DNA of 64,000 bases from Ovis canadensis (Eukaryota > Chordata > Mammalia > Artiodactyla > Bovidae), in the NCBI RefSeq assembly GCF_042477335.2, contig NC_091245.1, positions 110,332,501 through 110,396,500 on the forward strand, given 5' to 3'. The notes under the pieces were generated by a model, which made no database searches, had not been told where the DNA came from, and saw only the letters and a program-made list of their open reading frames with translations. Within the stretch, counting starts at the first letter, position 1, and each line of letters begins with the position of its first letter. Made by a program: the position numbers and the translations under genes. Positions 12,501 to 27,500 of the stretch are shown here, one piece after another.

Positions 12501-15500
12501 AATTTGTAGAATTCAGATAGGATTTGCTTTTGAAGATAGTAGTGTTCTCAAAACAGATATAAACAATATGTTCTTTTCTTGTTGAGGTATGGGCCTATGT
12601 TAGATTTTTAACTATCTTGTCACTTGTTATTCTCCGTTGAGACCTCCCTTTCAAAGGTATTTAAGCATAAACATGTCATTTTCCAAGAAAAGAATAAAAC
12701 TTGGGGTTAGCTTAGTTTGAAATTTTGAAGTATCTTTTCCTAAATATCTTCCTCAGAACTTTGCTAGCCATCAGCCACCTCTGCCTTAGTGCCTGTTCTT
12801 TATCACAAACCACACCATACAAGTGTCTCTTCCAGAAAATATCTTGATTATCCACTGTTCTCAGCTAAATTCTTTATCATATGATCTTATAGCAATCATT
12901 TGCATTATTTCTGTGAAACAATTACTAGGACATGAAGTAACAGCAACTTCTTGCTACAGTCAAGTTGATTTTTTTTCCTAAACCAAAAATCAGAATATCC
13001 AACAAAATCAGTATGATGTATCTTTTCTATAATCAGGACAGAGGCATGTCTATAGATAATGTTTATAACTAATGGACAGAAAAAGCATCGTTATTTGTGT
13101 TAATTATGATGATTGATTTGTTTTCCAAAGTAAGAGGTGAAATTAAATTTAAGTAGAGGCTAGTCAAGCAGACACGGGAATTTTTTAAGAGCTTACAACA
13201 GAACATAAATATGCCCAGATAGGTGAAAAAAGCAAGCCATCCAGCCTTTTCATAAGAATAAAATATAATGGGAATATCACATGTGGCCCCAACCATATTT
13301 TAATGCCTAATTAAATAACCTGAGTCAGAATACATTGCTTCATTTATAGAACAAAAAGATGTATAATCGAATTTATGGACACTCATTTTAGATGTATAGT
13401 CAATATTGAATTCACGGTATCTGAATATTTATTCAACAGGAAGAAAAAAGAGGGAGAAAAGTGAAAAGAAAAATATAATTTCAGTTGAAAATACCTACAT
13501 ATCTGAAGAAAAGAATTGTGTTAATATATAGAAGAATTGTGTTAATACATAATAATTGTGTGTGATAAGTTTAGGTTAGATTTTATAAATTTCTTGACCA
13601 ATAGACGAAGACACAGGGAAGCAAATGAGTAACATCCCTCCCTTCTCACAGAGGCCACCAGGTAAATTCAAGGTGGTAAAGATGATGGTGGGTTTCAGAA
13701 GTTAGGAATTCATTTCTTAAAAACACTCTGCTTCTAACCTTTCTGCTCTGTAGCCTCCTGCAGTTCAGTCCAGAGGCTGTCAACTTCCCTCAAACGATCA
13801 GCCACCTTGTCGGAGGCATAATGATTGCTGTCAATCATCTCCTGGCCAGTTTTCTGTATATTATTAAGCCGGATCTTATTAGCTGCCAATTCTTCTTCAA
13901 ACACTTTCTGCTTTTGAACCTGGCTCTTCAAGTTCAGTATTTCCTGAGAGAAAATAAAAACAATGAAAGAAAACAATTCCTTGAAAAATGAGGGGCAGAT
14001 ATTTTGAGGACAGGAATTTTTTTTTTCACTATAAATCTAAGTGAACTAAGAAGAGGATATAAGGAAGAACTGTTCTAGTCCAAGTATAGAGCCAGAGGAT
14101 GCTCAGGAACCTATGACCAATCACTCCTTTCATACAAATGGCAGACATGGCTAATCACCCCCGAACGTATTTCTACTGAGTCTGGATATGGTCTGAAGAT
14201 TACTGTAAATATGGCACCCTATGTAAGGATTATCAATCGATCACAGCTGGCATGAAAGATGGAGATTATTTTCCATTCCTGCCTTTAGCTGAGAAGACCT
14301 GTTTACCCTACATACACTGGAACCATAACTCCTCTAGAGAACACAAGTACATAGTGTTGAGTTTTACAGAATGAAAGTTACAAATTAGATGCTCAAAGTT
14401 CCATCAAAAGAATATTAGAACAAGATCATCAGAGTTATACATTTAAGACTAAATGATACTTAGAAAGTAAATACAGTGAATAGATATTGGACTAGAAATC
14501 AAGAGACTGATTCCAGTCCTGACTGTAAATGCAAAAATTTGTGAGTGTATGTGTGTGTGTGTGTGTGTGTGCAAAATAGTTTAACAGTTTAACATGCTCA
14601 GTCACTCAGTCATGTTCAACTCTCTGTGAACCCATGGACTGTAGCCAAGTAGGCCCCTCTGTCCATGGAATTTTCCAGGCAGGAATACTGGAGCAGGTTG
14701 CCACTCCCTACTCCAGGGGATCATCCCAACACAGGGATCTAGCCCACCTCTCTTTCCATCTCTCACATTGGCAGGCAGATTCTTTACCATAGTGCCATAA
14801 CGGAAGCCTATTGATAATTTATATTGTGAGTGAAAACTATGTGTTTTATATAATATCGAAATTTAAAAATATATATATATGTGTGACTCAAAGATAATTC
14901 AGGAATTTTTCAAAGTCACACAAACTAAAACAGGACAGGGAGTGAATTCAAGCCCAGTATTTACTTTCCCCCAAGAGAATTCGTGTGTCTAACTCTATGT
15001 TGCTGCTGCTACTGCTGCTGCTAAGTCGCTTGTAAAACAGATCTAAATAATCGGTTAACCTTGGGCAACTCACTACACAATTCAGATCCTGGTTTCTTCA
15101 TCTGTAAAATAAGGAATTGTTCCTTTCCAGCTACAAAGCAGTAAGTCTATATAGAATCAAACCATTAGGTTAATTCTGAGTTCCTGGTAGCCTGAATGAA
15201 TGACTAGACCCAACATTTACCTACTATAAGGGTGCATAGGGCAGCAGAAAGGGGGATATGCAACTAAATAAGGGGAATCTCTGCTTTCCCCTGCTCTGTT
15301 AAGGACCACTGGAAATTGTGCCAGGGAAAAGGGGTGATGGGCAACAGGGTATTGGAAAACTGGAAATTACAAGTACAGTCCTGGAGGAATCATTGCCCTT
15401 CTCTGAGACTCTGTCTCTCCATCTATAAAATGAGGCTCACCAGCTGAACGCTACTGTCTTTTCAGGTCCAAGATTCTAGTTTCATGAAATTAAGTACCAG

Positions 15501-18500
15501 TGAGTATGTCCAGGGTCTGAAACCCTGCCTACCTTGTAATCTTCATCATCTGCCAACTTTTTCTTTTTGTTGATCCAGTTCTTTAGGTCATCTGAGTCCT
15601 GATACAGTTGCTGCAGAAGGAATGAATCCTCCAGCAATCTGCGTCTAGTGGCAGCCCTTTTTCGTAGATCATCCCGTCGGGCCAACAGCTGCAAAAAACA
15701 TAAACAAACTCACTGTCAGAAAAATAAAATATGGATGCCTGAGATCTACTGCCTACCGTGGTTAACAATGCTCCAACATTTTCCCTGACCCGGGTGCACA
15801 AGCAGGCAGATGCACATACTTGATCCCGGATAGCAGCGATGTTCTCTGAATCATAATGATTATCATCAATCAGTTTGGTTGCAGTCTTGTCTATGGTCTG
15901 GGGAAAAAAAAAAAGTTTTTCTCTCATTGGCACTGAGTAAGTGGCCACAGTTTGGCTAGCTGTTTAAAGAGGAAGCATGACAATGTGGGAAGAGGATTAG
16001 ATTCAGGGTCAGAAGATCTGGGTCCTACTTCTGATTACTGTTATAAATTGTATTTCAGAATATAAATCTCAGAGAGGTTAATTATTTTCTCTATGCCACA
16101 GTAGTTTCTTCTTAATCTAGGTTACAGTGAATGAATCCTGTTTTCACTATGAGGTGAATATTTGATCTATTTTTAAATTTTTAAGAAGCATTGTTGATAC
16201 AGCCTTGTTCAATGGCCAGTCTTTATCTATCTATCTATCTATTCACTCACCCATCCATCATATACCATATGTACTTTTTAATAATTCTTCTTATCTCTAG
16301 CTATATGGGGAATGGAGTCAAATTACACATGTGAATTTTGACTCATTCATAAACTCTCAAAATTGCTCAGGATGAATTAATCGATTGGGAATAGGAAAAT
16401 TATGTGAAATTACAGCGTTTAATAAACAATAACTTATTTTACATTGTTATCTTTTACCAATGAAAATCCATCTGATAAGCATATGAACTGGGAAGGGACC
16501 ATAACAAGCTCTGAATTGACCCAAGATTAACAAGAAAAATTTGGAGTTTTGTGGTTATTGTTGTGCTGGTGGTATACATGCACATGTGCAAGTTTTGGCT
16601 AACCCCAGCACAGTCCTAGGAGATAGCCAAAGACATATAGTATATATGCATTGGACAAATAAAGTCTCCCTTACATTTCTCTGAGACTTGCTTATGTATT
16701 GACAAGTTTCTGGGACACTGTAACTTAAGGTTCACAAGAAAATTATAGCAGCATTAAATTCAAAATGTATAGATAAAGATATACAGGAAAAAATAGATAC
16801 TGCCAAGATTTCTAGATATTACTAAAGAAAGCTAAATGGAGATATTACTGGAGAGGAAAAGACTAAAAAATGTAAATAATATATTCAAACTTTTAAATTA
16901 TGATTCATATTGGATATGGATCCCATAGTTTCTATTTATACTGCAGAAAAAAATAAGACAATCAGGCACTGTGTCAGAGAATACAAATTGCTCAAAATTT
17001 TTAAAACCTGTCTAAAAAAATCACAATACTTTAAAGGAACTATCCTACAATTAAATTAATTTAAAAAATAAATTTACCTAATTCTGAAAAAAATTAAAAA
17101 TAAATACTTTCTAAATATGCTTTGTGGAATAAGAAGTGTGTTGATAAAAATGAGTATGATTATTTTCCTGGATGTTTTCTGTTTTTAAAACAACTCTCAT
17201 ATCTGATAGTTATGAGTGATTCTAAAGATTGGTAACCTATGAGATGTGTGTAACACAGGGAATTCAACCTGGTGCTCTGTGACAATCTAGAGGTGTGGGA
17301 TTGGGTGGGGGGTGCGAAGGAAGTTCAAGAGCGAGGGAATATACATATGGCTGATTCACATTGTTGTAAGGCAGAAACCAGCACAACACTGTAAAGCAAT
17401 TATCCTCCAATTAAAGATTTTTTTTTTTTTTAATGAAGCCAGTGCCCAAATCAGGGCCCATTTCTTACTGTGATCTTCTCCTCCTGGGCAGTAAAAGCTT
17501 CCTCAAAGTCATCATGCTTCTGACGAAGGGCTTCTACACTGCCCAAGGAATTTCCGAGGTCCTCGTTTTCCAGGAAGGCCTGTAGAAGACAGAAAGATGC
17601 ATCCCAGCTGTGCCTCACCAGTGAGAATCAGTCCCTTTGGAATATCTCAGAGAAAAGGAATAAGAAAGGAGGTGAGGGGGATGGAAAAGCAAGATGGGAA
17701 TTAACACAAGGTAGGAGAGGAGAAGGCAATGTCAACCCACTTCGTACTCTTGCCTGGAAAATCCCATGGACGGAGGAGCCTGGTAGGCTGCAGTCCATGA
17801 GGTTGCAAACAGTCGGACACAACTGAGCGACTTCACTTTCACTTTTCACTTTAATGCATTGGAGAAGGAAATAGCAACCCATTCCAGTGTTCTTGCCTGG
17901 AGAATCCCAGGGACAGTGGAGCCTGGTGGGCTGTCATCTATGGGGTTGCACAGAGTCGGACACGACTAAAGTGACTTAGCAGCAGCAGCAGGAGAGGAGA
18001 GAGATTAACCTCAAAGAGCAGAACCTCAGCTTCAGAATTCCCTTCCCAACCTTCTCATCCAAATTTATCATGTTTATCTCAGTGTGTGAACCAACCAATC
18101 TAAGCATGATTCAGTGTTCTCAAATCCTCAAGAGGACCACTCACCTTCACCAGAAAATCTCTGGTTAGTCCTGCCTGACTCATCACATTTTTCTTTTGCC
18201 GATCCCTTAACAATTGGATATTCATTTTGCCACATGTTCAGAGAAGTTTAAAAATTCTGTGCTTTGTATTTAAATATTTTTACTGTGCATTTGTCCATGA
18301 GGGAATTTCAAGAGCCTTACAGAGAGGGTCGATCTTTTCTCTTCCTTGTGGCTCACCCTCTAGTTCCCACGTGAACTGAAGTGGTGGTGAGGATGCTGAT
18401 AGTAGTGAAGGAGGAGCAGGAGAAATGGCTTCTGGACACTTGCTGAGCCCCTGTGTTACCTCTTGTCTGCTCATCCAGCTGTCTACTTGCTCACTGTCAC

Positions 18501-21500
18501 GGTAGAAGAGGTGCAGGTTCAAGCACTGCTCATACTGCTGCTGACGCTTCTCCCACAGCTCCAGCAGAGCCGCCCGGTTGTTGGTAAGTACTGACATCTA
18601 TGGAAAGGAAGAGGTAAAAGACCAGGAAGATATTAAGTGAATTTATTTTATCCTGCTGTCACTAAGCATCTAATAAACGCAAGGCCCTTTGAAGGAAAAA
18701 AAAAAAAAAAAGGATAGAAAAACACGCTTTTCTTTTAAGGCTCCTCAGTTCAGTTCAGTTCATTTCAGTCTCTCATTCGTGTCCGACTCTTTGCGACCCC
18801 ATGAACTGCAGCTCACCAGGCCTCCCTGTCCATCACTACAACTAAGTAAATCCCTATAGTATAGAAAAAACGGGAGAAATACCATACTAGAGGTATACCA
18901 CACTTACTATGTATAAATAAAGAAGAAAAGATTAATTGATTCAAAGACACAGGGAGTAGAAGTATGGAAACTATTGTATCAAACCAAGATTTAAAGGGTA
19001 GAGAGGTGGAGATCAGGATTGTAGGAAGACATAATACCACAAGTAAGTAATTATTCCAGGTTATCATTGGATTATACCAAGTGCTCCAGAGAAAACGGCA
19101 GTATCTAAAAAAGGTGGACATTTCATGAAATTCAAGTTCACAGGGCACTTAAATGATCAGATTGAGAAGTCTGCATTCTATTTCAAATGCAAATGAGAAC
19201 CATCAAGGAAAAAGGGACATTCTCAAACTCATGAAAGCCTTTGTTTCTGCCCAAGCATCTGTCTGAGAAACCCCAGCTTATTAAAACTGCTGTGTTAATT
19301 CCATCAAAAAGATGGTACAAATTCTCAGAATTCAGGATAAAAGGTACATTTCAAGGTTTTAGAGTTCCATTTTCCTTTGGCAGAAAATTGTTAAAAATAA
19401 AAATTCATATTATAATTCTCCCATAGGGTTCTTGATGATGAGTTGAAAATATAGAGATCTCAGTTTTCATCATATAGTGCTAGTGGCTGTGCTTGGAAGC
19501 TAATGAGATGCAGAGAACCTGCAAATCTTATTTCAATTATCATCCCAGAAATTCCTATGACTCTGTGACTAGAGCAAAATGTCTCAGGGATCAGGAGGTC
19601 TAGGTGAGCCTTTGGAATCTAGAAGATTATGATGATGACAGTGTGCAAAGCTTTCCTGTTGCTTAATGAAGATTTCAGAAATACAGATATAGGAAAATCA
19701 GTCTGATTTGAGGTTGTACAGAGGAGAGAAGAAAAGGAGCCATGTACCAGGAACCATGGTAGGTACCTTAGGGAACCCAAAGATGACTAAAGAGCAGTCC
19801 TCAAAGAATTCATCGTCTAGAGACTAGCATGGGAAAGTGACACCACAGAGCACATGTGACAAGGCAAGATGGCAGGGAGGTTTTTTGGATCAAATGGTGA
19901 AGAATCTGCCTGGACTGTAGGAGACCTGGTTTCAATCCCCAGGTCGGGAAGATCTCCTGGAGAAGGGAATGGCTATCTACTCCAGTATTCTTGCCTGGAG
20001 AGTTACATGGACAGAGGAGCCTGGCGGGCTACAGTCCATGGGGTCACAAAGAGTCAGACACGACTGAGCAACTAATGCTTTCACTTTCAAGTGATGAAAT
20101 TAGTTAGATCGACTAATGTCTCAGAGATGAGGAAGCAGAGGAGCCTGGCGGGCTACAGTCCATGGGGTCACAAAGAGTCAGACACGACTGAGCAACTAAT
20201 GCTTTCACTTTCAAGTGATGAAATTAGTTAGATCGACTAATGTCTCAGAGATGAGGAAGCACACATCAAGTTCTGAGAATTCCAAAAGCCTCACTCTAGC
20301 TAGAGCAACATATGAAGGAAGCAATGTGAAGTCTGGATCTATGTTAAGATATTTATATGTCTTCTGTCCTTTTTCCATTCAGAGATTGCCAATCAGTAAG
20401 AGATTAAGTGACGGTTATGTATCAAAATTTCACAAAATCTGTTAAACTGGATTACCTTTTCCAGAACTTCATCAGATGCTTCATGATTGGCATCCAGCAG
20501 GGCTTGACCAGTCTCATCAGCAGATTGAAATCGGTCATCATAAGAGTCAATCTCATGCTGTGACCACAAGACAAAAAAGTGTTAAAATGAAGCAAGAAAT
20601 CTTCTGGTATTGTTGTCACCTCCCTCTTCCTCCTGCTGGGGAGGCCTTCCTCTCTACCTTATGCTGTTGATGCCTGTCCAGTAGGGCTTCCCCACCAGTC
20701 ACATCTTTGGGCAGCTCGTCAGCATTGATCAGAGCAGTCTTTTCCTCCATCCAACCTAAGAGCTCATCATAGTCGGATAAGAACCGCTGGTACCTGGCGA
20801 AAAGGTAAAGGAAAAGACAGAAAGGAGGAACCCGATGCAAATGGACATTGAACAAAGAGTCAGAATTGGGTTGGGCTAAGATGTACAACATGCTTTTTGC
20901 ATTAAACCTTTAAACCTACCCCTTCATTCCTCTGATGTACTTCCCTATTCCTTCAACAATGCTGGCTATAAATCCTTCACTCTAGATTGTATAATTCCCA
21001 GGGTGAATGAGTCTTTGTGTGATGAAGCACTTGGGCATGACATCTCCAACATCACAGTCACACTCCAGAAACACTTGAAGTAAAGCACTATTTAGTAAAG
21101 TACTATGAGGCCAAATAAATAATCACATAACATAAACAACAGGAAGCACCTTATGACAAGGGGCAGCTAGAGTTAGGATTAGGAGCCCTCATGTATTTTA
21201 ATTCACTCTTCACCATATCAATGAAGATAAAAGTCACCAAAACAATTACCTGTTCAAAAAATCAAAGCCTCACCATTTCATTTTCAATCATATCAATATG
21301 ATAAAGACTATTTTCTGGTGATTTAACAACTAATCATAAAAATTAAGTACAGAAATGATGTTTAAGTTTTTTGTTTTGTTTTTTTAATAAGCTGACCTAC
21401 ATTCAGGAAACAATTTTAGATTTATTTTCTGTTCTTCAGCTTGGAAATTAATTCCAATTCCTTAGCTAGGGCCAGGATTTTGACATGTTTCTTCAATTAC

Positions 21501-24500
21501 TTTTTCAGCTTCATGGGCCACTTCATAGCTTCTTACAACTATACAAACAGAGGAAGATAGAAAGGGTATAGGTGAAAGGAGATGTCATCCTGAGGATTAT
21601 ATCATCCTGCAAAGGACTTCTGGAAAACTAAAATTTCTTTTGCCTCTACTGAGCAGGCAGGAGGGCTGGGTCATTCATTATTTTATTCCTTTTACTCTTT
21701 TATTTCTATTTTAATATTGCACTTTGACCCTGTAGAGGTAGTTAACATAATAGCGAAGAAGGCTTTCTCACCCATAAGAAGCCTGCAGCTTTTCATATCT
21801 GCTGGTAGCCAAGTTGCGAATATGCTCCCAGTTGGAGACCAGATCCTCTTTCATCTGCTGGATTTCAGCTGCATCTGAAGGATGGGAAAGCTTCAACTTG
21901 TCTGCTTTGGCACATAACTCCTTCACCTTTGGGATGAAAAAGAAACCTAATGTATGAAGGTGGGTCAACAGTAAGGTGCTAGATGGTGACTTTATAGTAC
22001 ATACATATGTCTAATGATATGCTGTACATCTGAAACTTACTATATAATTTTAGAAAAATGAAAAAAAGAAACTTAGTGGGAAATCCAAGTATTCTGATCC
22101 TCCTGACAAAGTTTTATGGGAGGGATATAACATAATAATTATATGAGTAAGAATAACATATTAGTGCATTTATATGGATATATCTATATTAATATATTCA
22201 TGTAATTATATTAACAATAATAATTTACTGACTGCTTTTTGTCTCTTGTTGTGCTAAGCATGTCACATGCATTTTCTTGTTTTATAGTCACCGTTTAATA
22301 AGACTGTGAGGCAGAAACTATTCTTGTTCCCCTTGTATGTGAAAACTGAGAGGCTAAGTATTTTATCTGCCCGAGGTCATTCAATGAATCATTATCAGAA
22401 GCAATATTTAGACATATATCTGTCCTTCATTATCCTCTATACTGTTTTCATAAATATTACCATAGGAATCAGAGAGATATTTCTGCTAAGGAAAATTTTT
22501 TGCCAAGAAAATTCCAGTAATGCCTGGCCAGTGTGAGCACAATTCCTGAGGAGCAGGGTTACTAGGGAAAATTCCATGTTACCATTAGTCCTTTCACTAC
22601 ACTGAATTATAACCAGGTGTTGTCTAAGATGAGATTTCATTATCATTATTCATTAAGTTATGGTATTGTATCACTCATAATTAGAAAACAAAAAAGACCA
22701 AAGGGGAAAAATGAGGAAGGAAAAAAGAAGTAGACTGGTGAAATATTTTTCAGAAACTGGACCGAGGGATAGAACTATGATTAAAGCAGAGTAACTAGGG
22801 AGCTTCTTGTGGGCTGACTCCACTGTAAAAGCTGAGGAATAATTAATTTAAGTTATGGTTAAAGTTGTGAGGGTAAGAAGTAAGAATGGGAAGCATTAAA
22901 GAATATAGGCTTACTCCAAGCTCTAGTGTGACTATGCCTACCGTAGGTACAGGAATCGAGGTCTTTCAGCTTCCAGAAGAAAATCCAAAGGTAGGCTGAG
23001 TAGAGTGTTTTAGTGTCTATGTTTATTATAAAAGGAGAAGAAGAAATTTTCTCCCTTTTCTACTGAGTAAAGGACAAAAAGAAACAAGTTTCATCTCCAA
23101 CAGGAGAAGATGTGGTTAGGCAGGAAACCATTCATGAAGCTATCTATTTTGGTTTTAAATTATGAAATATATTACAAAAAGCATAAGTGTATATATATAA
23201 TATATATGTGTATTTAAATAAAAATAATTTAAACAAAATGCTAGATATCCAAGAATCATGTATAAGTTATAAACTAGAATAAAGAGGTATATTCATGTGG
23301 CACAAAATTTCTCTTTCATTGAAATAATGCATTTACTGTGTTCTATGGAGACAAGTGGAGATGGAAATGGCAACTCACTCCAGTACTCTTGCCTGGAAAA
23401 TCCCATGGACAGAGGAGCCTGGTGGGCTATAGTTCATAGGATCACAAAGAGTTAGACACGACTGAGTGACTTTACTTACTTATGGAGACAAGATGAACGT
23501 CAGATGGCTCTTTTAACTCAAGGATGTTAGCTGTTTCTCCCACAGGCTTACCTTGTCATTCATGACTGCGAGGTTCCTCTCAAGTGTCTTGTGACTGTGA
23601 AACAGTGCCTCAGAACTCACAAGGTCTTTGCCATAGTCCTCAGATGTGACTTGAGCCTCCTTCTCCTTAATCCACTGGATGGCTTCAGTCACATCCCTGC
23701 CAGACAACCCCATGAGCTCCAGCAAAGGAAGAAGGCAGGCATTCCAGGGCAAATAGCACCCAGCAGGACCAGCCTCACTCACCCTGTCAGAAATTATCCT
23801 ATCTTCCCACACACTAGCAAAAAATAGCATAAAGAATTTCTGTTTTGGAGCTTCCCTGGTGATCCATTGGTTAAGAATTCACCTGCCAACGCAGGGGACA
23901 TGGGTTCAATCCCTCGTCCAGGAAGATCCCACATGCAGAGACAGCTAGGCCCGTGCACCACAACTACTGAAGCTCATGCACCTAGAGTCTGTGCTTCACA
24001 AGAGAAGCCACCACAATTAGACTCCCGCCCACCACACTGAAGAGTAAAGTCAGGCTCACCTCAGCTAGAGAAAGCCCGCCCACAACAACCAAGACCCAGT
24101 ACAACCAAAAATAGAATAAATGCACAAAGATTTTTAAAAAGAGTTCCTACTTTAATGGTTTCCATTGAGATGTAGAGACCTGGGCATCCTGTCAACTGAG
24201 CCTCCAGATGTACTTCTGGGTTAGCCCTTCACAAACGTCCTTCTTCACAACCTCACCCTCCATTCTCTTTCTGTTTTTGCCCCTGCAGATCTTCCATCAC
24301 TAATTCACTAGTGCTAATTTTATTACTTTGAGCTCCATTTAACACACTTGTCTATTGACTGGATCACAATTTTAACTATTCTGTTCCTTGTTGTTTTAAA
24401 GGCAAGATCATGATTTTCTTTGATTCAAGGTATTGGCCACTAATTGCTAACAGTAGACAAAGGCTAACCCAAATACCCAGCCTGGTGCTATTGCAGTTTC

Positions 24501-27500
24501 CTACAATTCAGTGGCCAGATTCCTACCTTTTGAACCTCTGGAGGTCTGCAGCACTGGACAGCATTTTCCGTCGTTGGAGAGCCAGACCATGGAGACGCTC
24601 CCAGGCTGCATTCACCTCCTTCTGCTTTGACTCAATCGAGGGCAGCTCAGGATGCTTTTCCTGTGGGAGTAAGTCAGTGTTGGACTAATGCAGAAAAAAC
24701 TTTTAAACACTTCTTATTTCACACTGGTCCATACTTTGTCAGAAGCAGAGGATAGCCATTTAGCCAGACACTGCACTTCACCTTAGCCCTGGTCCCTTTT
24801 ACTTGATCCACATCACCAAAATCTAGAAAACCAAACTACCAGTTGCATCTTCTGTCCACAGCTCAAGACTAGTCTACTAACATAGGTTGCCCAACCTCAT
24901 TATTTTTAGAACTCCATCATGTTGGCGGCTGCTAGCTTCTCTCAAGACCCTGGAAACCAAGGAAGAGAAAATTCCTTTTGTGAGGTCTAACTTAATTTTT
25001 GAAATCTCAAATACTGTGAATTTTGGCTCTTTTGGGGCCCTGACACCTTGAGAATATAGTTGGAGCTATTTCCCTCTTCTCAGAAGTAGATAGACATGCA
25101 GATAAATTTAATTTTGCAGTTCATACAGTTTTGCAGACTATCTGAAGCAATGAGATTTATGTTTATCAGATAAAACTAGCTAATATCAGCCATTTTGATA
25201 CTTGGAAATTTTGAGTAGTTGCCATATACCAGGTCTCCCGACCCCTCCTATCCCTGTTTATTCCTATCTCCATTTCTATTTTGCAGCCTCTTCAGACAGA
25301 ATTTTCTTTTCCTTCCTTCTTTACAAGTAGAAATAATATTTTATAAGTCCCAGTACTTAGGCCTCAAGAAGTCTTTCAGCTTCTGTTCTTACCTTCTTGG
25401 AACATATTAAAAAGTATGATCTACTGAAAGATGAGAGAGCATATGGAGAAAGCCTACACTATCCTTGCCAAATCCTTAGACATGGGAGGAAGGTTGTTTT
25501 AGATCCTGTACACCAACTGAGTCACTGCATAACTGCAGTTACTTAAGAATATCAGGTGAGATTGGGAGAATGGCCCAGCTGAGCAGCTGAATCAGTGAAT
25601 CTGACTCACTTAACCACAGAAAAATAAGATGTTTTCTGTTTTAAGTTTTGTAGTGGTTTGGTAGATAGTAACAGATAACTTTAAAAAAAATCTGCACAAT
25701 AAGAAAAATGCAGTCATGTTAGAGAAATTTAGAGACTGTTGGAAATGAGGCCTGGAAAAAATTGAGAAATAGTTTATTTTCCCTACTCTAGTACCTCTTA
25801 TTCCTGAAATCTTGATTCTATTTACACATAAATATCATTCCCATTTTATAGCTGCAGTGATAATAAAACTTTAAATGGAAGAGCATGATAGCCAACTATT
25901 GCAGTTTCTGTTCAATTCCTTCACATACATACAAAATCAGACTGACTTCCCAGGTCTTACATATGTTAAGGGTATTTAGTCACACACTGAGTATTAGTAT
26001 GCTCAGAAATTAAAAGCTTATTTAAGCACTTTCTTAAGTAAATGAAGGTAAATCTGCCTCTTTTTCCTTCCCCCTCAAAGCACAGAAAAATTTGTTTAAT
26101 GATATCATATATATTATGAGAAGCCACGATTATTATATATTCTTTGTCACTTTACTCTGGTGCTTCATAAACTTAAAAAATCTATGTACTGCACAGTGCA
26201 AGAGTAACCTCATTGTGGACTGGATTTCTTTACATAAACCCATGTACACTCACTCACTCACTCACTCACACCTCTATTTCTGTAGACTGGCAAGGGATGA
26301 ATTCAGAAATGAGAGAAAGCTACTCTGGGCATGTTACTCCAGGGACAGGCATACCTCTGTTTTCTCACAATGTCCTATATATCCTTCTTGTCCCTTTTAC
26401 AAATGGCCAGGCAATCTTCTTGAAGATCAGAACCCTTTTCCTGGATTGGCTCTGTTATTCCCCACCTCACCTCTGCACATTCATTGGCATATCGGTTCAC
26501 TTCATTCACTCTCTCCTTTCGAACTGCCAGATCTGCTAGGAACTCTTCAAACTTCTTATGCAGAACCTCTGTGCGCTCCCAGTCATCACCCAGCTCCACT
26601 GATGTCACCAGAGCCTCCTGTAGACACAGTAAGGTCTATTAGGTCACCAGCAAATATTTAGGCATTCCCGCAGTTCAAATGCCCAAAAGCCTTGCTTATA
26701 TTTACATTCCCAGGATAACTCAGAAGGAGATACTGGTGGAACCTGGGAGAACCCCTTCAAGAAAGAGTCAGAGCAAGGGTATATTTCCTGAGGTGGCACT
26801 GTGACTCAGGGAACAGTGGTCTTTGGGGTAATTCTTTGCGAAGACCAGGGACATTGTCAGAAAATGCCCCTGGAAGAACCTTTTTGTGGTTTGGAACATG
26901 AGAAGTAAATTCATCCTGGTTCTGCTCAATTCAACATCCTGAGTATTTACAAAAGTATTGTGCTGAATGCTTGCCTGTATAAATTTTCAGTCCTAACCAT
27001 AGGGTTATTCTTCAAATAATAAGAGATAGAAACCTCTCTAGTGATAGGTACTAAGACACAAAGGATTAAGGGGAAAACTGGCAATTCTCTCGGTTGGAAC
27101 CAGCATAGGATTGAAAACCTGGAAGGAGTGAAGGCTCATGGAAGGTAGAAGGGGAGCAATCCTAGATGATCTTTCAATACACATTTTTTTTTTTTAATGT
27201 CTTGCCTTCTTCATGTTCAGATTCATACATTTAGACTTATCTTCCTATAATGTTGCCTACTTCCAGAATACCTCTAAATCTTTGCTAACATTCCTCCTTC
27301 TTCCAAGGAACTAAGCCCAGGAACAGATACCCTGACTTTTTTTCAAAAAGTGAAAGTGAAAGTTGCTCAGTTGTGTTGCATATTGCTTCTTGTGACCCCA
27401 TGGACTGTAGCCTGCCAGGCTCCTCTGTCCATGGAATTCTCCAGACAAGAACACTGGAGTGGTAGCCATCTCCTTCTCCAGGGGATCTCCCCAACCTAGG

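Noticed and set aside
18280-18459. Open frame continuing 60 codons past SPTA1 exon 11
   Set aside because: Spectrin homology stops exactly at a GTAACA donor; the rest is proline/serine-rich intron read-through, and exon 12 joins in phase.
26092-26661. 189-residue plus-strand frame
   Set aside because: It is the antisense shadow of SPTA1 exon 5 plus flanking intron.
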